Source: Balaenoptera acutorostrata (lineage: Eukaryota; Chordata; Mammalia; Artiodactyla; Balaenopteridae). From it: a stretch of 64,000 bases of DNA. Below are positions 1 to 12,580 of this stretch, piece by piece. Made by a program: the position numbers and the translations under genes. Every line of letters starts with the position of its first letter. The stretch's first letter is position 1. The stretch covers positions 3,162,001 to 3,226,000 of the forward strand of contig NW_026646025.1 of NCBI RefSeq assembly GCF_949987535.1, read 5' to 3'. The notes under the pieces were generated by a model, which saw only the letters and a list, made by a program, of their open reading frames with translations, did no database searches and was not told where the DNA came from.

Positions 1-297
1 GCGCTTGTCATCAGAATGCTCCAGAATTCTTGTCATCACAATGTTCCATGACCATGTCATCACAATGCTCCATGGCCCTTGTCATGACAATGCTCCAGAA
101 TTCTCATCACAGTGTTCCATGACCGTGTCAACACAATGCTCCATGGCCACAGTCATCACAATGCTCCAGAATTCTTGTCATCACAATGTTCCTTGACCGT
201 GTCATCACAATGCTCCATGGCCCTTGGCATCACAATGCTCCAGAATTCTTGTCATCACAATGTTCCATGACCGTGTCATCACAATGCTCGATGGCCC

Positions 298-423
298 TTG
301 TCAGCACAATGTTCCATGACACATTTTGTCACAATACTCCATGACCACAGTCATCACAGAGTTCTCTGCCCATATCATCACAATGTTCCTTGTCACCTTT
401 AATCACAATGTTCCATGCCCTTT
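298..423 (+). repeat. Landmark block class I (type copy; 6 in window)
   Basis: This is a diverged block of five sub-repeats lacking any a (EcoRI) tail. It contains ACATTTTGTCACAATACTCC, then CCACAGTCATCA, then the landmark core CAGAGTTCTCTGCCCAT at 357. It ends with GTTCCATGCCCTTTAATC, which is specific to class I. Core start positions of all six class I copies are 357, 32298, 35008, 54229, 59766 and 62991. Each opens a triad block (T1-T6). The block still keeps the 25-bp rhythm, so it is a decayed part of the same satellite rather than an insertion. Confidence 0.93.
357..368. other. Invariant 12-bp inverted repeat CAGAG-TT-CTCTG in each landmark
   Basis: The landmark core contains CAGAGTTCTCTG, two 5-bp arms that are perfect reverse complements around TT. 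I read the same 12 bases in all 45 landmarks, while the sequence on both sides differs between classes. It is the only recurrent dyad besides the GAATTC and CCATGG sites in ordinary monomers. A protein-binding site is possible but unproven. The arms are too short to claim a cruciform. Confidence 0.7.
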
Positions 424-1282
424 AATCACAATGCTCCAGAATTCTTCTCATTACAATGTTCCATGACCGTGTCATCACAATGCTCCATGGCCATTTTCAT
501 CACAATGCTCCAGAATTCTTGTCATCACAATATTCCATGGCTGTGTCATCACAATGCTCCATGGCCCTTGTCATCATAATGCTCCAGAATTCTTGTCATC
601 ACAATGTTCCATGACCGTATAATCACAATGCTCCATGGCCCTTGTCAGCACAATGCCCCAGAATTCTTCTCATCACAATGTTCCATGACCGTGTCATCAC
701 AATGCTCCATGGCCCTTGTCATCAAAATGCTCCAGAATTCTTGTCATCACAATGTTCCATGACCGTGTCATCACAATGCTCCATGGCCCTTGTCATGACA
801 ATGCTCCAGAATTCTTCTCATCACAATGTTCCATGACCGTGTCATCACAATGCTCCATGGCCCTTGTCAGCACAATGTTCCATGACACTTTTTGTCACAA
901 TACTCCATGACCACTGTCATCACAGAGTTCTCTGCCCATATCAGCACAATGTTCCTTGTCACCTTTAATCACAAAGCTCCATGCCCTTACATCACAATGC
1001 TCCAGAATTCTTTTTCATTGCAATGTTCCTTCACCATGTCATCACAATGCTCCATGACCCTTGTCATCACAATGCTCCAGAATTCTTGTCATCACAATGT
1101 TCCATGACCGTATCATCACAATGCTCCATGCCCCTTGTCAGCACAATGCTCCAGAATTCTTCTCATCACAATGTTCCATGACCGTGTCATCACAATGCTC
1201 CATGGCCCTTGTCCGCACAATGCTCCAGAATTCTTGTCATCACAATGTTCCATGACCGTGTCATCACAATGCTCCATGGCCC

Positions 1283-1430
1283 TTGTCAGCACAATGCTCC
1301 AGAATTCTTGTCATCACAATGTTCCATGACCGTGTCATCACAATGCTCCATGGCCCTTGTCAGCACAATGCTCCAGAATTCTTGTCATCACAATGTTCCA
1401 TGACCGTGTCATCACAATGCTCCATGGCCC
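1283..1430 (+). repeat. Two adjacent identical canonical 74-bp monomers (reference copy)
   Basis: Positions 1283-1356 and 1357-1430 read identically and are a good type copy. Each begins TTGTCAGCAC, then has the a tail with EcoRI site GAATTC, the b core with GTTCCATGACCG, and the c core with CTCCATGGCCC. The a sub-repeat starts TCAGCAC here rather than the commoner TCATCAC. That TCAGCAC/TCATCAC/TCCGCAC choice is one of the main diagnostic variants along the array. One CpG lies in the b tail (ACCGTG). Confidence 0.95.
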
Positions 1431-1556
1431 TTGTCAGCACAATGTTCCATGACAATTTTTGTCACAATACTCCATGACCACTGTCACCACAGAGTTCTCT
1501 GCCCATATCATCATAATGTTCCTTGTCACCTTTAATCACAATGCTCCATGCCCTTT
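1431..1556 (+). repeat. Landmark block class III (type copy; 19 in window)
   Basis: Class III is recognised by ACAATTTTTGTCAC before the core and CATATCATCATAATGTTCC after it. Core starts: 1490, 2549, 7151, 12713, 15764, 18371, 21422, 26147, 29273, 33431, 36141, 37792, 43944, 48448, 51353, 55288, 56791, 60899 and 63976. Three subclasses differ just downstream. CCAAAAATAGTGTCATCGC follows 2549, 26147, 29273, 37792, 48448, 51353 and 56791. AAATCTTGTCATCCCAATG follows 7151, 12713, 15764, 18371, 21422 and 43944. AAATCTTGTCATCGCAATG follows 1490, 33431, 36141, 55288 and 60899. The last copy, at 63976, is cut by the window end and cannot be subclassed. Confidence 0.92.
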
Positions 1557-2445
1557 CATCACAATGCTCCAGAAATCTTGTCATCGCAATGTTCCTTGAC
1601 CATGTCATCACAACGCTCCATGGCCCTTTTCAGCACAATGCTGCAGAATTCTTCTCATCACAATGTTCCATGACCGTGTCATCACAATGCTCCATGGCCC
1701 TTGTCATCACAATGCTCCGGAATTCTTCTCATCACATTGTTCCATAACCATGTCATCACAATGCTCCATGGCCCTTTTCAGCACAATGCTCCAGAATTCC
1801 TGTCATCACAATGTTCCATGACCGTATCATCACAATGTTCCATGGCCCTTGTCAGCACAATGCTCCAGAATTCTTCTCATCACAATGTTCCATGACCGTG
1901 TCATCACAATGCTCCATGGCCCTTGTCCGCACAATGCTCCGGAATTCTTGTCATCACAATGTTCCATGACCGTGTCATCACAATGCTCCATGGCCCTTGT
2001 CATCACAATGTTCCAGAATTCTTCTCATCACAATGTTCCATGACCGTGTCATCACAATGCTCCATGGCCCTTGTCCGCACAATGCTCCAGAATTCTTTTC
2101 ATCACAATATTCCATGACCGTGTCATCACAATTCTCCATGGCCCTTGTCAGCACAATGCTCCAGAATTCTTGTCATCACAATGTTCCATGACCGTGTCAT
2201 CACAATGCTCCATGGCCCTTGTCATCACAATGTTCCATGGCTGTGTCATCACAATGCTCCATGGCCCTTATCAGCACAATGCTCCAGAATTCTTCTCATC
2301 ACAATGTTCCATGACCGTGTCATCACAATGCTCCATGGCCCTTGTCATCACAATGCTCCGGAATTTTTCTCATCACATTTTTCCATGACCGTGTCATCAC
2401 AATGCTCCATGGCCCTTGTCAGCACAATGCTCCAGAATTCTTGTC

Positions 2446-5400
2446 ATCACAATGTTCCATGACCGTGTCATCACAATGCTCCATGGCCCTTGTCAGCACA
2501 ATGTTCCATGACAATTTTTGTCACAATACTCCATGACCACTGTCATCACAGAGTTCTCTGCCCATATCATCATAATGTTCCTTGTCACCTTTAATCACAA
2601 TGCTCCATGCCCTTTCATCACAATGCTCCAAAAATAGTGTCATCGCAATGTTCCTTGACCATGTCATCACAATGCTCCATGGCCCTTGTCAGCACAATGC
2701 TGCAGAATTCTTCTCATCACAATGTTCCATGACAGTGTCATCACAATGCTCCATGGCCCTTGTCATCACAATGCTCCGGAATTCTTCTCATCACATTGTT
2801 CCATAACCATGTCATCACAATGCTCCATGGCCCTTTTCATCACAATGCTCCAGAATTCCTGTCATCACAATGTTCCATGACCGTATCATCACAATGCTCC
2901 ATGGCCCTTGTCAGCACAATGCTCCAGAATTCTTCTCATCACAATGTTCCATGACCTTGTCATCACAATGCTGCATGGCCCTTGTCATCACAATGCTCCG
3001 GAATTCTTCTCATCACATTGTTCCATGACTGTGTCATCACAATGCTCCTTGGCCATTTTCAGCACAATGCTCCAGAATTCCTGTCATCATAATGTTCCAT
3101 GTCCGTGTCATCACAATGCTCCATGGCCCTTGTCATCACAATGCTCCAGAATTCTTGTCATCACAATGTTCCATGGCCGTGTCATCACAATGTTCCATGG
3201 CCCTTGTCAGCACAATGCTCCAGAATTCCTGTCATCACAATGTTCCATGACCGTGTCATCACAATGCTCCATGGCCCTTGTCATCACAATGCTCCAGAAT
3301 TCTTGTCATCACAATGTTCCATGTCCGTGTCATCACAATGCTCCATGGCCCTTGTCATCACAATGCTCCAGAATTCTTGTCATCACAATGTTCCATGACC
3401 GTGTCATCACAATGCTCCATGGCCCTTGTCATCACAATGTTCCATGGCCGTGTCATCACAATGCTCCATGGCCCTTATCAGCACAATGCTCCAGAATTCT
3501 TCTCATCACAATGTTCCATGACCGTGTCATCACAATGCTCCATGGCCCTTGTCATCACAATGCTCCGGAATTCTTCTCATCATATTTTTCCATGACCGTG
3601 TCATCACAATGCTCCATGGCCCTTTTCAGCACAATCCTCCAGAATTCCTGTCATCACAATGTTCCATGACCGTGTCATCACAATGCTCCATGGCCCTTGT
3701 CAGCACAATGCTCCAGAATTCTTGTCAACACAATGTTCCATACCGTGTCATCACAATGCTCCATGGCCATTGTCATCACAATGCTCCAGAATTCTTGTCA
3801 TCACAATGTTCCATGGCCGTGTCATCACAATGTTCCATGGCCCTTGTCAGCACAATGCTCCAGAATTCCTGTCATCACAATGTTCCATGACCGTGTCATC
3901 ACAATGCTCCATGGCCCTTGTCATCACAATGCTCCAGAATTCTTGTCATCACAATGTTCCATACCGTGTCATCACAATGCTCCATGGCCCTTGTCATCAC
4001 AATGCTCCAGAATTCTTGTCATCACAATGTTCCATGACCGTATCATCACAATGCTCCATGGCCTTGTCATCACAATGCTCCGGAATTCTTCTCATCACAA
4101 TGTTCCATGACTGTGTCATCAGAATGCTCCATTGCCATTGTCGTCACAATGCTACAGAATTCTTGTCATCACAATGTTCCATGACCGTGTCATCACAATG
4201 CTCCATGGCCCTTTTCAGCACAATGCTCCAGAATTCCTTTCATCACAATGTTCCATGTCCGTGTCATCACAATGCTCCATGGCCCTTGTCATCACAATCC
4301 TCCAGAATTCTTGTCATCACAATGTTCCATACCGTGTCATCACACTGCTCCATGGCCATTGTCATCACAATGCTCCAGAATTTTTGTCATCACAATGTTC
4401 CATGGCCGTATCATCACAATACTCCATGGCCCTTGTCAGCACAATGCTCCAGAATTCTTCTCATCACAATGTTCCATGACCGTGTCATCACAATGCTCCA
4501 TGGCCCTTGTCATCACAATGCTCCAGAATTCTTGTCATCACAATGTTCCATACCGTGTAATCACAATGCTCCATGGCCATTGTCATCACAATGCTCCAGA
4601 ATTCTTGTCATCACAATGTTCCATGGCCGTGTCCTCACAATGCTCCATGGCCCTTGTCATCACAATGGTCCAGAATTCTTGTCATCACAATGTTCCATGA
4701 CCGTGTCATCACAATGCTCCATGGCCCTTGTCATGACAATGCTCCAGAATTTTCTCATCACAATGTTCCATGACTGTGTCACCACAATGCTCCATGGCCC
4801 TTGTCAACACAATGTTCCATGACACGTTTTGTCACAATACTCCATGACCTCTGTCATCACAGAGTTCTCTGCCCATATCATCACAATGTTCCTTGTCACC
4901 TTTAATCACAATGCTCCATGCCCTTTCATCACAATGCTCCAGAAATCTTTTTCATCACAATGTTCATTGACTGTGTCATCACAATGCTCCATGGCAGTCA
5001 TCAGCACAATGCTCCAGAATTCTTGTCATCACAATGTTCCATGACCGAGTCATCACAATGCTCCATGGCCCTTGTCATCACAATGCTCCGGAATTCTTCT
5101 CATCACATTGTTCCATGACCGTGTCATCACAATGCTCCATGGCCCTTTTCAGCACAATGCTCCAGAATTCCTGTCATCACAATGTTCCATGTCCGTGTCA
5201 TCACAATGCTCCATGGCCCTTGTCATCACTATCCTCCAGAATTCTTGTCATCACAATGTTCCATACCGTATCATCACAATACTCCATGGCCCTTGTCAGC
5301 ACAATGGTCCAGAATTCTTCTCATCACAATGTTCCATGACCGTGTCATCACAATGCTCCATGGCCCTTGTCATCACAATGCTCCAGAATTCTTGTCATCA

Positions 5401-7093
5401 CAATGTTCCATGACCGTGTCATCACAGTGCTCCATGGCCCTTGTCCGCACAATGCTCCAGAATTCTTGTCATCACAATGTTCCATGGCCGTGTCATCACA
5501 ATGCTCCATGGCCCTTGTCAGCACAATGCTCCAGAATTCTTCTCATCAAAATGTTCCATGACCGTGTCATCACAATGCTCCATGGCCATTTTCCGCACAA
5601 TGCTCCAGAATTCTTGTCATCACAATGTTCCATGACCGTGTCATCACAATTCTCCATGGCCCTTGTCATCACAATGCTCCAGAATTTTTGTCATCACAAT
5701 GTTCCATGACCGTGTCATCACAATGCTCCATGGCCCTTGTCATCACAATGTTCCATGGCCGTGTCATCACAATGCTCCATGGCCCTTCTCAGCACAATGC
5801 TCCAGAATTCTTCTCATCACAATGTTCCATGACCGTGTCATCACAATGCTCCATGGCCCTTGTCATCACAATGCTCCGGAATTCTTCTCATCATATTTTT
5901 CCATGACCGTGTCATCACAATGCTCCATGGCCCTTTTCAGCACAATGCTCCAGAATTCCTGTCATCACAATGTTCCATGACCGTGTCATCACAATGCTCC
6001 ATGGCCCTTGTCAGCACAATGCTCCAGAATTCTTGTCATCACAATGTTCCATACCGTGTCATCACAATGCTCCATGGCCATTGTCATCACAATGCTCCAG
6101 AATTCTTGTCATCACAATGTTCCATGGCCGTATCATCACAATACTCCATGGCCCTTGTCATCACAATGGTCCAGAATTCTTGTCATCACAATGTTCCATG
6201 ACCGTGTCATCACAATGCTCCATGGCCCTTGTCATGACAATGCTCCAGAATTCTTCTCATCACAATGTTCCATGACTGTGTCACCACAATGCTCCATGGC
6301 CCTTGTCAACACAATGTTCCATGACAATTTTTGTCACAATACTCCATGACCACTGTCATCACAGAGTTCTCTGCCCATATCATCACAATGTTCCTTGTCA
6401 CCTTTAATCACAATGCTCCATGCCCTTTCATCACAATGCTCCAGAAATCTTTTTCATCGCAATGTTCCTTGACTGTGTCATCACAATGCTCCATGGCCGT
6501 CATCAGCACAATGCTCCAGAATTCTTGTCATCACAATGTTCCATGACCGAGTCATCACAATGCTCCATGGCCCTTGTCAGCACAATGCTCCAGAATTCTT
6601 GTCATTACAATGTTCCATGAACGTGTCATCACAATGCTCCAGGGCCCTTGTCAGCACAATGCTCCAGAATTCTTGTCATCACAATGTTCCATGACCGTGT
6701 CATCACAATGCTCCATGGCCCTTGTCAGCACAATGCTCCAGAATTCTTGTCATCACAATGTTCCATGACCGTGTCATCACAATGCTCCATGGCCCTTGTC
6801 AGCACAATGCTCCAGAATTCATGTCATCACAATATTCCATGACCGTGTCATCACAATGCTCCATGGCCCTTGTCAGCACAATGCTCCAGAATTCTTCTCA
6901 TCACAATGTTCCATGACCATGTCATCACAATGTTCCATGGCCATTGTCAACACAATGCTCCCGAATTCTTGTCATCACAATGTTCCATGGCCCTTTCATC
7001 ACAATTCTCCATGGCCCTTGTCAGCACAATGCTCCAGAATTCTTGTCATCACAATGTTCCATGACCGTGTCATCACAATGCTCCATGGCCCTT
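2446..7093 (+). repeat. HOR module P1 (shortened)
   Basis: Landmarks III, II, II lie at 2549, 4860 and 6362, and the next III is at 7151 (spacings 2311, 1502, 789; total 4602 bp). Sequence matches P2 at +4602 up to about 3,278, then at +5561/5562. P1 therefore lacks about 960 bp present in P2, which is 13 monomers counting two 73-bp ones. Near 4751 it has AGAATTTTCTCATC, one base shorter than other copies. Only the 37.7-42.8-kb module shares this, so the two are specially related. Confidence 0.85.
4801..4926 (+). repeat. Landmark block class II (type copy; 20 in window)
   Basis: It has the same five-sub-repeat layout as class I, with ACACTTTTTGTC, ACACGTTTTGTC or ACAATTTTTGTC before the core. 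After the block, copies outside the triads continue CAGAAATCTTTTTCATC and triad copies continue CAGAATTCTTTTTCATT. Core starts: 923, 4860, 6362, 10422, 11924, 24693, 28040, 30995, 32864, 35574, 41062, 42564, 46994, 50120, 52926, 54795, 58463, 60332, 61688 and 63557. The five copies at 4860, 10422, 24693, 41062 and 46994 share CCTCTGTCATC and a downstream TTCATTGACTG, so they form a subclass. The six triad copies have CATATCAGCAC after the core and an AAAGCTCC variant. Confidence 0.92.
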
Positions 7094-10000
7094 GTCAGCA
7101 CAATGTTCCATGACAATTTTTGTCACAATACTCCATGACCACTGTCATCACAGAGTTCTCTGCCCATATCATCATAATGTTCCTTGTCACCTTTAATCAC
7201 AATGCTCCATGCCCTTTCATCACAATGCTCCAGAAATCTTGTCATCCCAATGTTCCTTGACCATGTCATCACAATGCTCCATGGCCCTTGTCAGCACAAT
7301 GCTGCAGAATTCTTCTCATCACAATGTTCCATGACAGTGTCATCACAATGCTCCATGGCCCTTGTCATCACAATGCTCCGGAATTCTTCTCATCACATTG
7401 TTCCATAACCATGTCATCACAATGCTCCATGGCCCTTTTCATCACAATGCTCCAGAATTCCTGTCATCACAATGTTCCATGACCGTATCATCACAATGCT
7501 CCATGGCCCTTGTCAGCACAATGCTCCAGAATTCTTCTCATCACAATGTTCCATGACCGTGTCATCACAATGCTGCATGGCCCTTGTCATCACAATGCTC
7601 CGGAATTCTTCTCATCACATTGTTCCATGACTGTGTCATCACAATGCTCCTTGGCCATTTTCAGCACAATGCTCCAGAATTCCTGTCATCATAATGTTCC
7701 ATGTCCGTGTCATCACAATGCTCCATGGCCCTTGTCATCACAATGCTCCAGAATTCTTGTCATCACAATGTTCCATGGCCGTGTCATCACAATGTTCCAT
7801 GGCCCTTGTCAGCACAATGCTCCAGAATTCCTGTCATCACAATGTTCCATGACCGTGTCATCACAATGCTCCATGGCCCTTGTCATCACAATGCTCCAGA
7901 ATTCTTGTCATCACAATGTTCCATACCGTGTCATCACAATGCTCCATGGCCCTTGTCATCACAATGCTCCGGAATTCTTCTCATCACATTTTTCCATGAC
8001 CGTGTCATCACAATGCTCCATGGCCCTTTTCAGCACAATGCTCCAGAATTCCTGTCATCACAATGTTCCATGACCGTGTCATCACAATGCTCCATGGCCC
8101 TTGTCAGCACAATGCTCCAGAATTCCTGTCATCACAATGTTCCATACCGTGTCATCACAATGCTCCATGGCCATTGTCATCACAATGCTCCAGAATTCTT
8201 GTCATCACAATGTTCCATGGCCGTGTCATCACAATGTTCCATGGCCCTTGTCAGCACAATGCTCCAGAATTCCTGTCATCACAATGTTCCATGACCGTGT
8301 CATCACAATGCTCCATGGCCCTTGTCATCACAATGCTCCGGAATTCTTCTCATCACATTGTTCCATGACCGTGTCATCACAATGCTCCATGCCCCTTTTC
8401 AGCACAATGCTCCAGAATTACTGTCATCACAATGTTCCATGACCGTGTCATCACAATGCTCCATGGCCCTTGTCATCACAATGCTCCAGAATTCTTGTCA
8501 TCACAATGTTCCATACCGTGTCATCACAATGCTCCATGGCCCTTGTCATCACAATGCTCCAGAATTCTTGTCATCACAATGTTCCATGACCGTATCATCA
8601 CAATGCTCCATGGCCCTTGTCAGCACAATGCTCCAGAATTCTACTCATCACAATATTCCATGACCGTGTCATCACAATGCTCCATGGCCCTTGTCCGCAC
8701 AATGCTCCAGAATTCTTGTCATCACAATGTTCCATGGCCGTGTCATCACAATGCTCCATGGCCCTTGTCAGCACAATGCTCCAGAATTCTTCTCATCACA
8801 ATGTTCCATGACCGTGTCATCACAATGCTCCATGGCCCTTGTCCGCACAATGCTCCAGAATTCTTGTCATCACAATGTTCCATGACCGTGTCATCACAAT
8901 GCTCCATGGCCCTTGTCATCACAATGCTCCAGAATTTTTGTCATCACAATGTTCCATGACCGTGTCATCACAATGCTCCATGGCCCTTGTCATCACAATG
9001 TTCCATGGCCGTGTCATCACAATGCTCCATGGCCCTTATCAGCACAATGCTCCAGAATTCTTCTCATCACAATGTTCCATGACCGTGTCATCACAATACT
9101 CCATGGCCCTTGTCATCACAATGCTCCGGAATTCTTCTCATCATATTTTTCCATGACCGTGTCATCACAATGCTCCATGGCCCTTTTCAGCACAATCCTC
9201 CAGAATTCCTGTCATCACAATGTTCCATGACCGTGTCATCACAATGCTCCATGGCCCTTGTCAGCACAATGCTCCAGAATTCTTGTCAACACAATGTTCC
9301 ATACCGTGTCATCACAATGCTCCATGGCCATTGTCATCACAATGCTCCAGAATTCTTGTCATCACAATGTTCCATGGCCGTGTCATCACAATGTTCCATG
9401 GCCCTTGTCAGCACAATGCTGCAGAATTCCTGTCATCACAATGTTCCATGACCGTGTCATCACAATGCTCCATGGCCCTTGTCATCACAATGCTCCAGAA
9501 TTCTTGTCATCACAATGTTCCATACCGTGTCATCACAATGCTCCATGGCCCTTGTCATCACAATGCTCCAGAATTCTTGTCATCACAATGTTCCATGACC
9601 GTATCATCACAATGCTCCATGGCCTTGTCATCACAATGCTCCGGAATTCTTCTCATCACAATGTTCCATGACTGTGTCATCAGAATGCTCCATTGCCATT
9701 GTCGTCACAATGCTACAGAATTCTTGTCATCACAATGTTCCATGACCGTGTCATCACAATGCTCCATGGCCCTTTTCAGCACAATGCTCCAGAATTCCTT
9801 TCATCACAATGTTCCATGTCCGTGTCATCACAATGCTCCATGGCCCTTGTCATCACAATCCTCCAGAATTCTTGTCATCACAATGTTCCATACCGTGTCA
9901 TCACACTGCTCCATGGCCATTGTCATCACAATGCTCCAGAATTTTTGTCATCACAATGTTCCATGGCCGTATCATCACAATACTCCATGGCCCTTGTCAG

Positions 10001-12580
10001 CACAATGCTCCAGAATTCTTCTCATCACAATGTTCCATGACCGTGTCATCACAATGCTCCATGGCCCTTGTCATCACAATGCTCCAGAATTCTTGTCATC
10101 ACAATGTTCCATACCGTGTCATCACAATGCTCCATGGCCATTGTCATCACAATGCTCCAGAATTCTTGTCATCACAATGTTCCATGGCCGTGTCCTCACA
10201 ATGCTCCATGGCCCTTGTCATCACAATGGTCCAGAATTCTTGTCATCACAATGTTCCATGACCGTGTCATCACAATGCTCCATGGCCCTTGTCATGACAA
10301 TGCTCCAGAATTCTTCTCATCACAATGTTCCATGACTCTGTCACCACAATGCTCCATGGCCCTTGTCAACACAATGTTCCATGACACGTTTTGTCACAAT
10401 ACTCCATGACCTCTGTCATCACAGAGTTCTCTGCCCATATCATCACAATGTTCCTTGTCACCTTTAATCACAATGCTCCATGCCCTTTCATCACAATGCT
10501 CCAGAAATCTTTTTCATCACAATGTTCATTGACTGTGTCATCACAATGCTCCATGGCAGTCATCAGCACAATGCTCCAGAATTCTTGTCATCACAATGTT
10601 CCATGACCGAGTCATCACAATGCTCCATGGCCCTTGTCATCACAATGCTCCGGAATTCTTCTCATCACATTGTTCCATGACCGTGTCATCACAATGCTCC
10701 ATGGCCCTTTTCAGCACAATGCTCCAGAATTCCTGTCATCACAATGTTCCATGTCCGTGTCATCACAATGCTCCATGGCCCTTGTCATCACAATCCTCCA
10801 GAATTCTTGTCATCACAATGTTCCATACCGTATCATCACAATACTCCATGGCCCTTGTCAGCACAATGGTCCAGAATTCTTCTCATCACAATGTTCCATG
10901 ACCGTGTCATCACAATGCTCCATGGCCCTTGTCATCACAATGCTCCAGAATTCTTGTCATCACAATGTTCCATGACCGTGTCATCACAGTGCTCCATGGC
11001 CCTTGTCCGCACAATGCTCCAGAATTCTTGTCATCACAATGTTCCATGGCCGTGTCATCACAATGCTCCATGGCCCTTGTCAGCACAATGCTCCAGAATT
11101 CTTCTCATCAAAATGTTCCATGACCGTGTCATCACAATGCTCCATGGCCATTTTCCGCACAATGCTCCAGAATTCTTGTCATCACAATGTTCCATGACCG
11201 TGTCATCACAATTCTCCATGGCCCTTGTCATCACAATGCTCCAGAATTTTTGTCATCACAATGTTCCATGACCGTGTCATCACAATGCTCCATGGCCCTT
11301 GTCATCACAATGTTCCATGGCCGTGTCATCACAATGCTCCATGGCCCTTCTCAGCACAATGCTCCAGAATTCTTCTCATCACAATGTTCCATGACCGTGT
11401 CATCACAATGCTCCATGGCCCTTGTCATCACAATGCTCCGGAATTCTTCTCATCATATTTTTCCATGACCGTGTCATCACAATGCTCCATGGCCCTTTTC
11501 AGCACAATGCTCCAGAATTCCTGTCATCACAATGTTCCATGACCGTGTCATCACAATGCTCCATGGCCCTTGTCAGCACAATGCTCCAGAATTCTTGTCA
11601 TCACAATGTTCCATACCGTGTCATCACAATGCTCCATGGCCATTGTCATCACAATGCTCCAGAATTCTTGTCATCACAATGTTCCATGGCCGTATCATCA
11701 CAATACTCCATGGCCCTTGTCATCACAATGGTCCAGAATTCTTGTCATCACAATGTTCCATGACCGTGTCATCACAATGCTCCATGGCCCTTGTCATGAC
11801 AATGCTCCAGAATTCTTCTCATCACAATGTTCCATGACTGTGTCACCACAATGCTCCATGGCCCTTGTCAACACAATGTTCCATGACAATTTTTGTCACA
11901 ATACTCCATGACCACTGTCATCACAGAGTTCTCTGCCCATATCATCACAATGTTCCTTGTCACCTTTAATCACAATGCTCCATGCCCTTTCATCACAATG
12001 CTCCAGAAATCTTTTTCATCGCAATGTTCCTTGACTGTGTCATCACAATGCTCCATGGCCGTCATCAGCACAATGCTCCAGAATTCTTGTCATCACAATG
12101 TTCCATGACCGAGTCATCACAATGCTCCATGGCCCTTGTCAGCACAATGCTCCAGAATTCTTGTCATTACAATGTTCCATGAACGTGTCATCACAATGCT
12201 CCAGCGCCCTTGTCAGCACAATGCTCCAGAATTCTTGTCATCACAATGTTCCATGACCGTGTCATCACAATGCTCCATGGCCCTTGTCAGCACAATGCTC
12301 CAGAATTCTTGTCATCACAATGTTCCATGACCGTGTCATCACAATGCTCCATGGCCCTTGTCAGCACAATGCTCCAGAATTCATGTCATCACAATATTCC
12401 ATGACCGTGTCATCACAATGCTCCATGGCCCTTGTCAGCACAATGCTCCAGAATTCTTCTCATCACAATGTTCCATGACCATGTCATCACAATGTTCCAT
12501 GGCCATTGTCAACACAATGCTCCCGAATTCTTGTCATCACAATGTTCCATGGCCCTTTCATCACAATGCTCCATGGCCCT
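7094..12580 (+). repeat. HOR module P2 (full-length 5,562-bp type)
   Basis: Landmarks III, II, II lie at 7151, 10422 and 11924, followed by III at 12713 (3271, 1502, 789). This is the longest P layout and a useful reference for the indels in the others. A private variant, CTGCAGAATTCC near 9420, replaces CTCCAG. Tail part 9626-11000 recurs at 23897-25270 at an offset of 14,271. The right boundary is the point where the 5,658-bp duplication begins. Confidence 0.85.

Larger units (their letters stand above)
1..2445 (+). repeat. Triad block T1 (left-truncated)
   Basis: Landmarks I, II and III lie at 357, 923 and 1490, spaced 566 and 567 bp. The block aligns with 31942-34386 at a constant offset of 31,941 bp. 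A few substitutions separate them: for example TCATCACAATGTTCCTTGAC here versus TCATCAAAATG in T2, and CATGACCGTATAATC here versus CTTGACCGTATAATC in T2. Alignment breaks near 2445, where T2 continues with TCATTACAATGTTCCATGAA and T1 does not. A c-to-b junction lacking sub-repeat a (49-bp unit) lies near 2216-2265. Confidence 0.85.

Noticed and set aside
298..423. Landmark block as an inserted mobile element
   Set aside because: No terminal inverted repeats, target duplication or ORF was seen. The block keeps the 25-bp core rhythm and is a diverged satellite segment.
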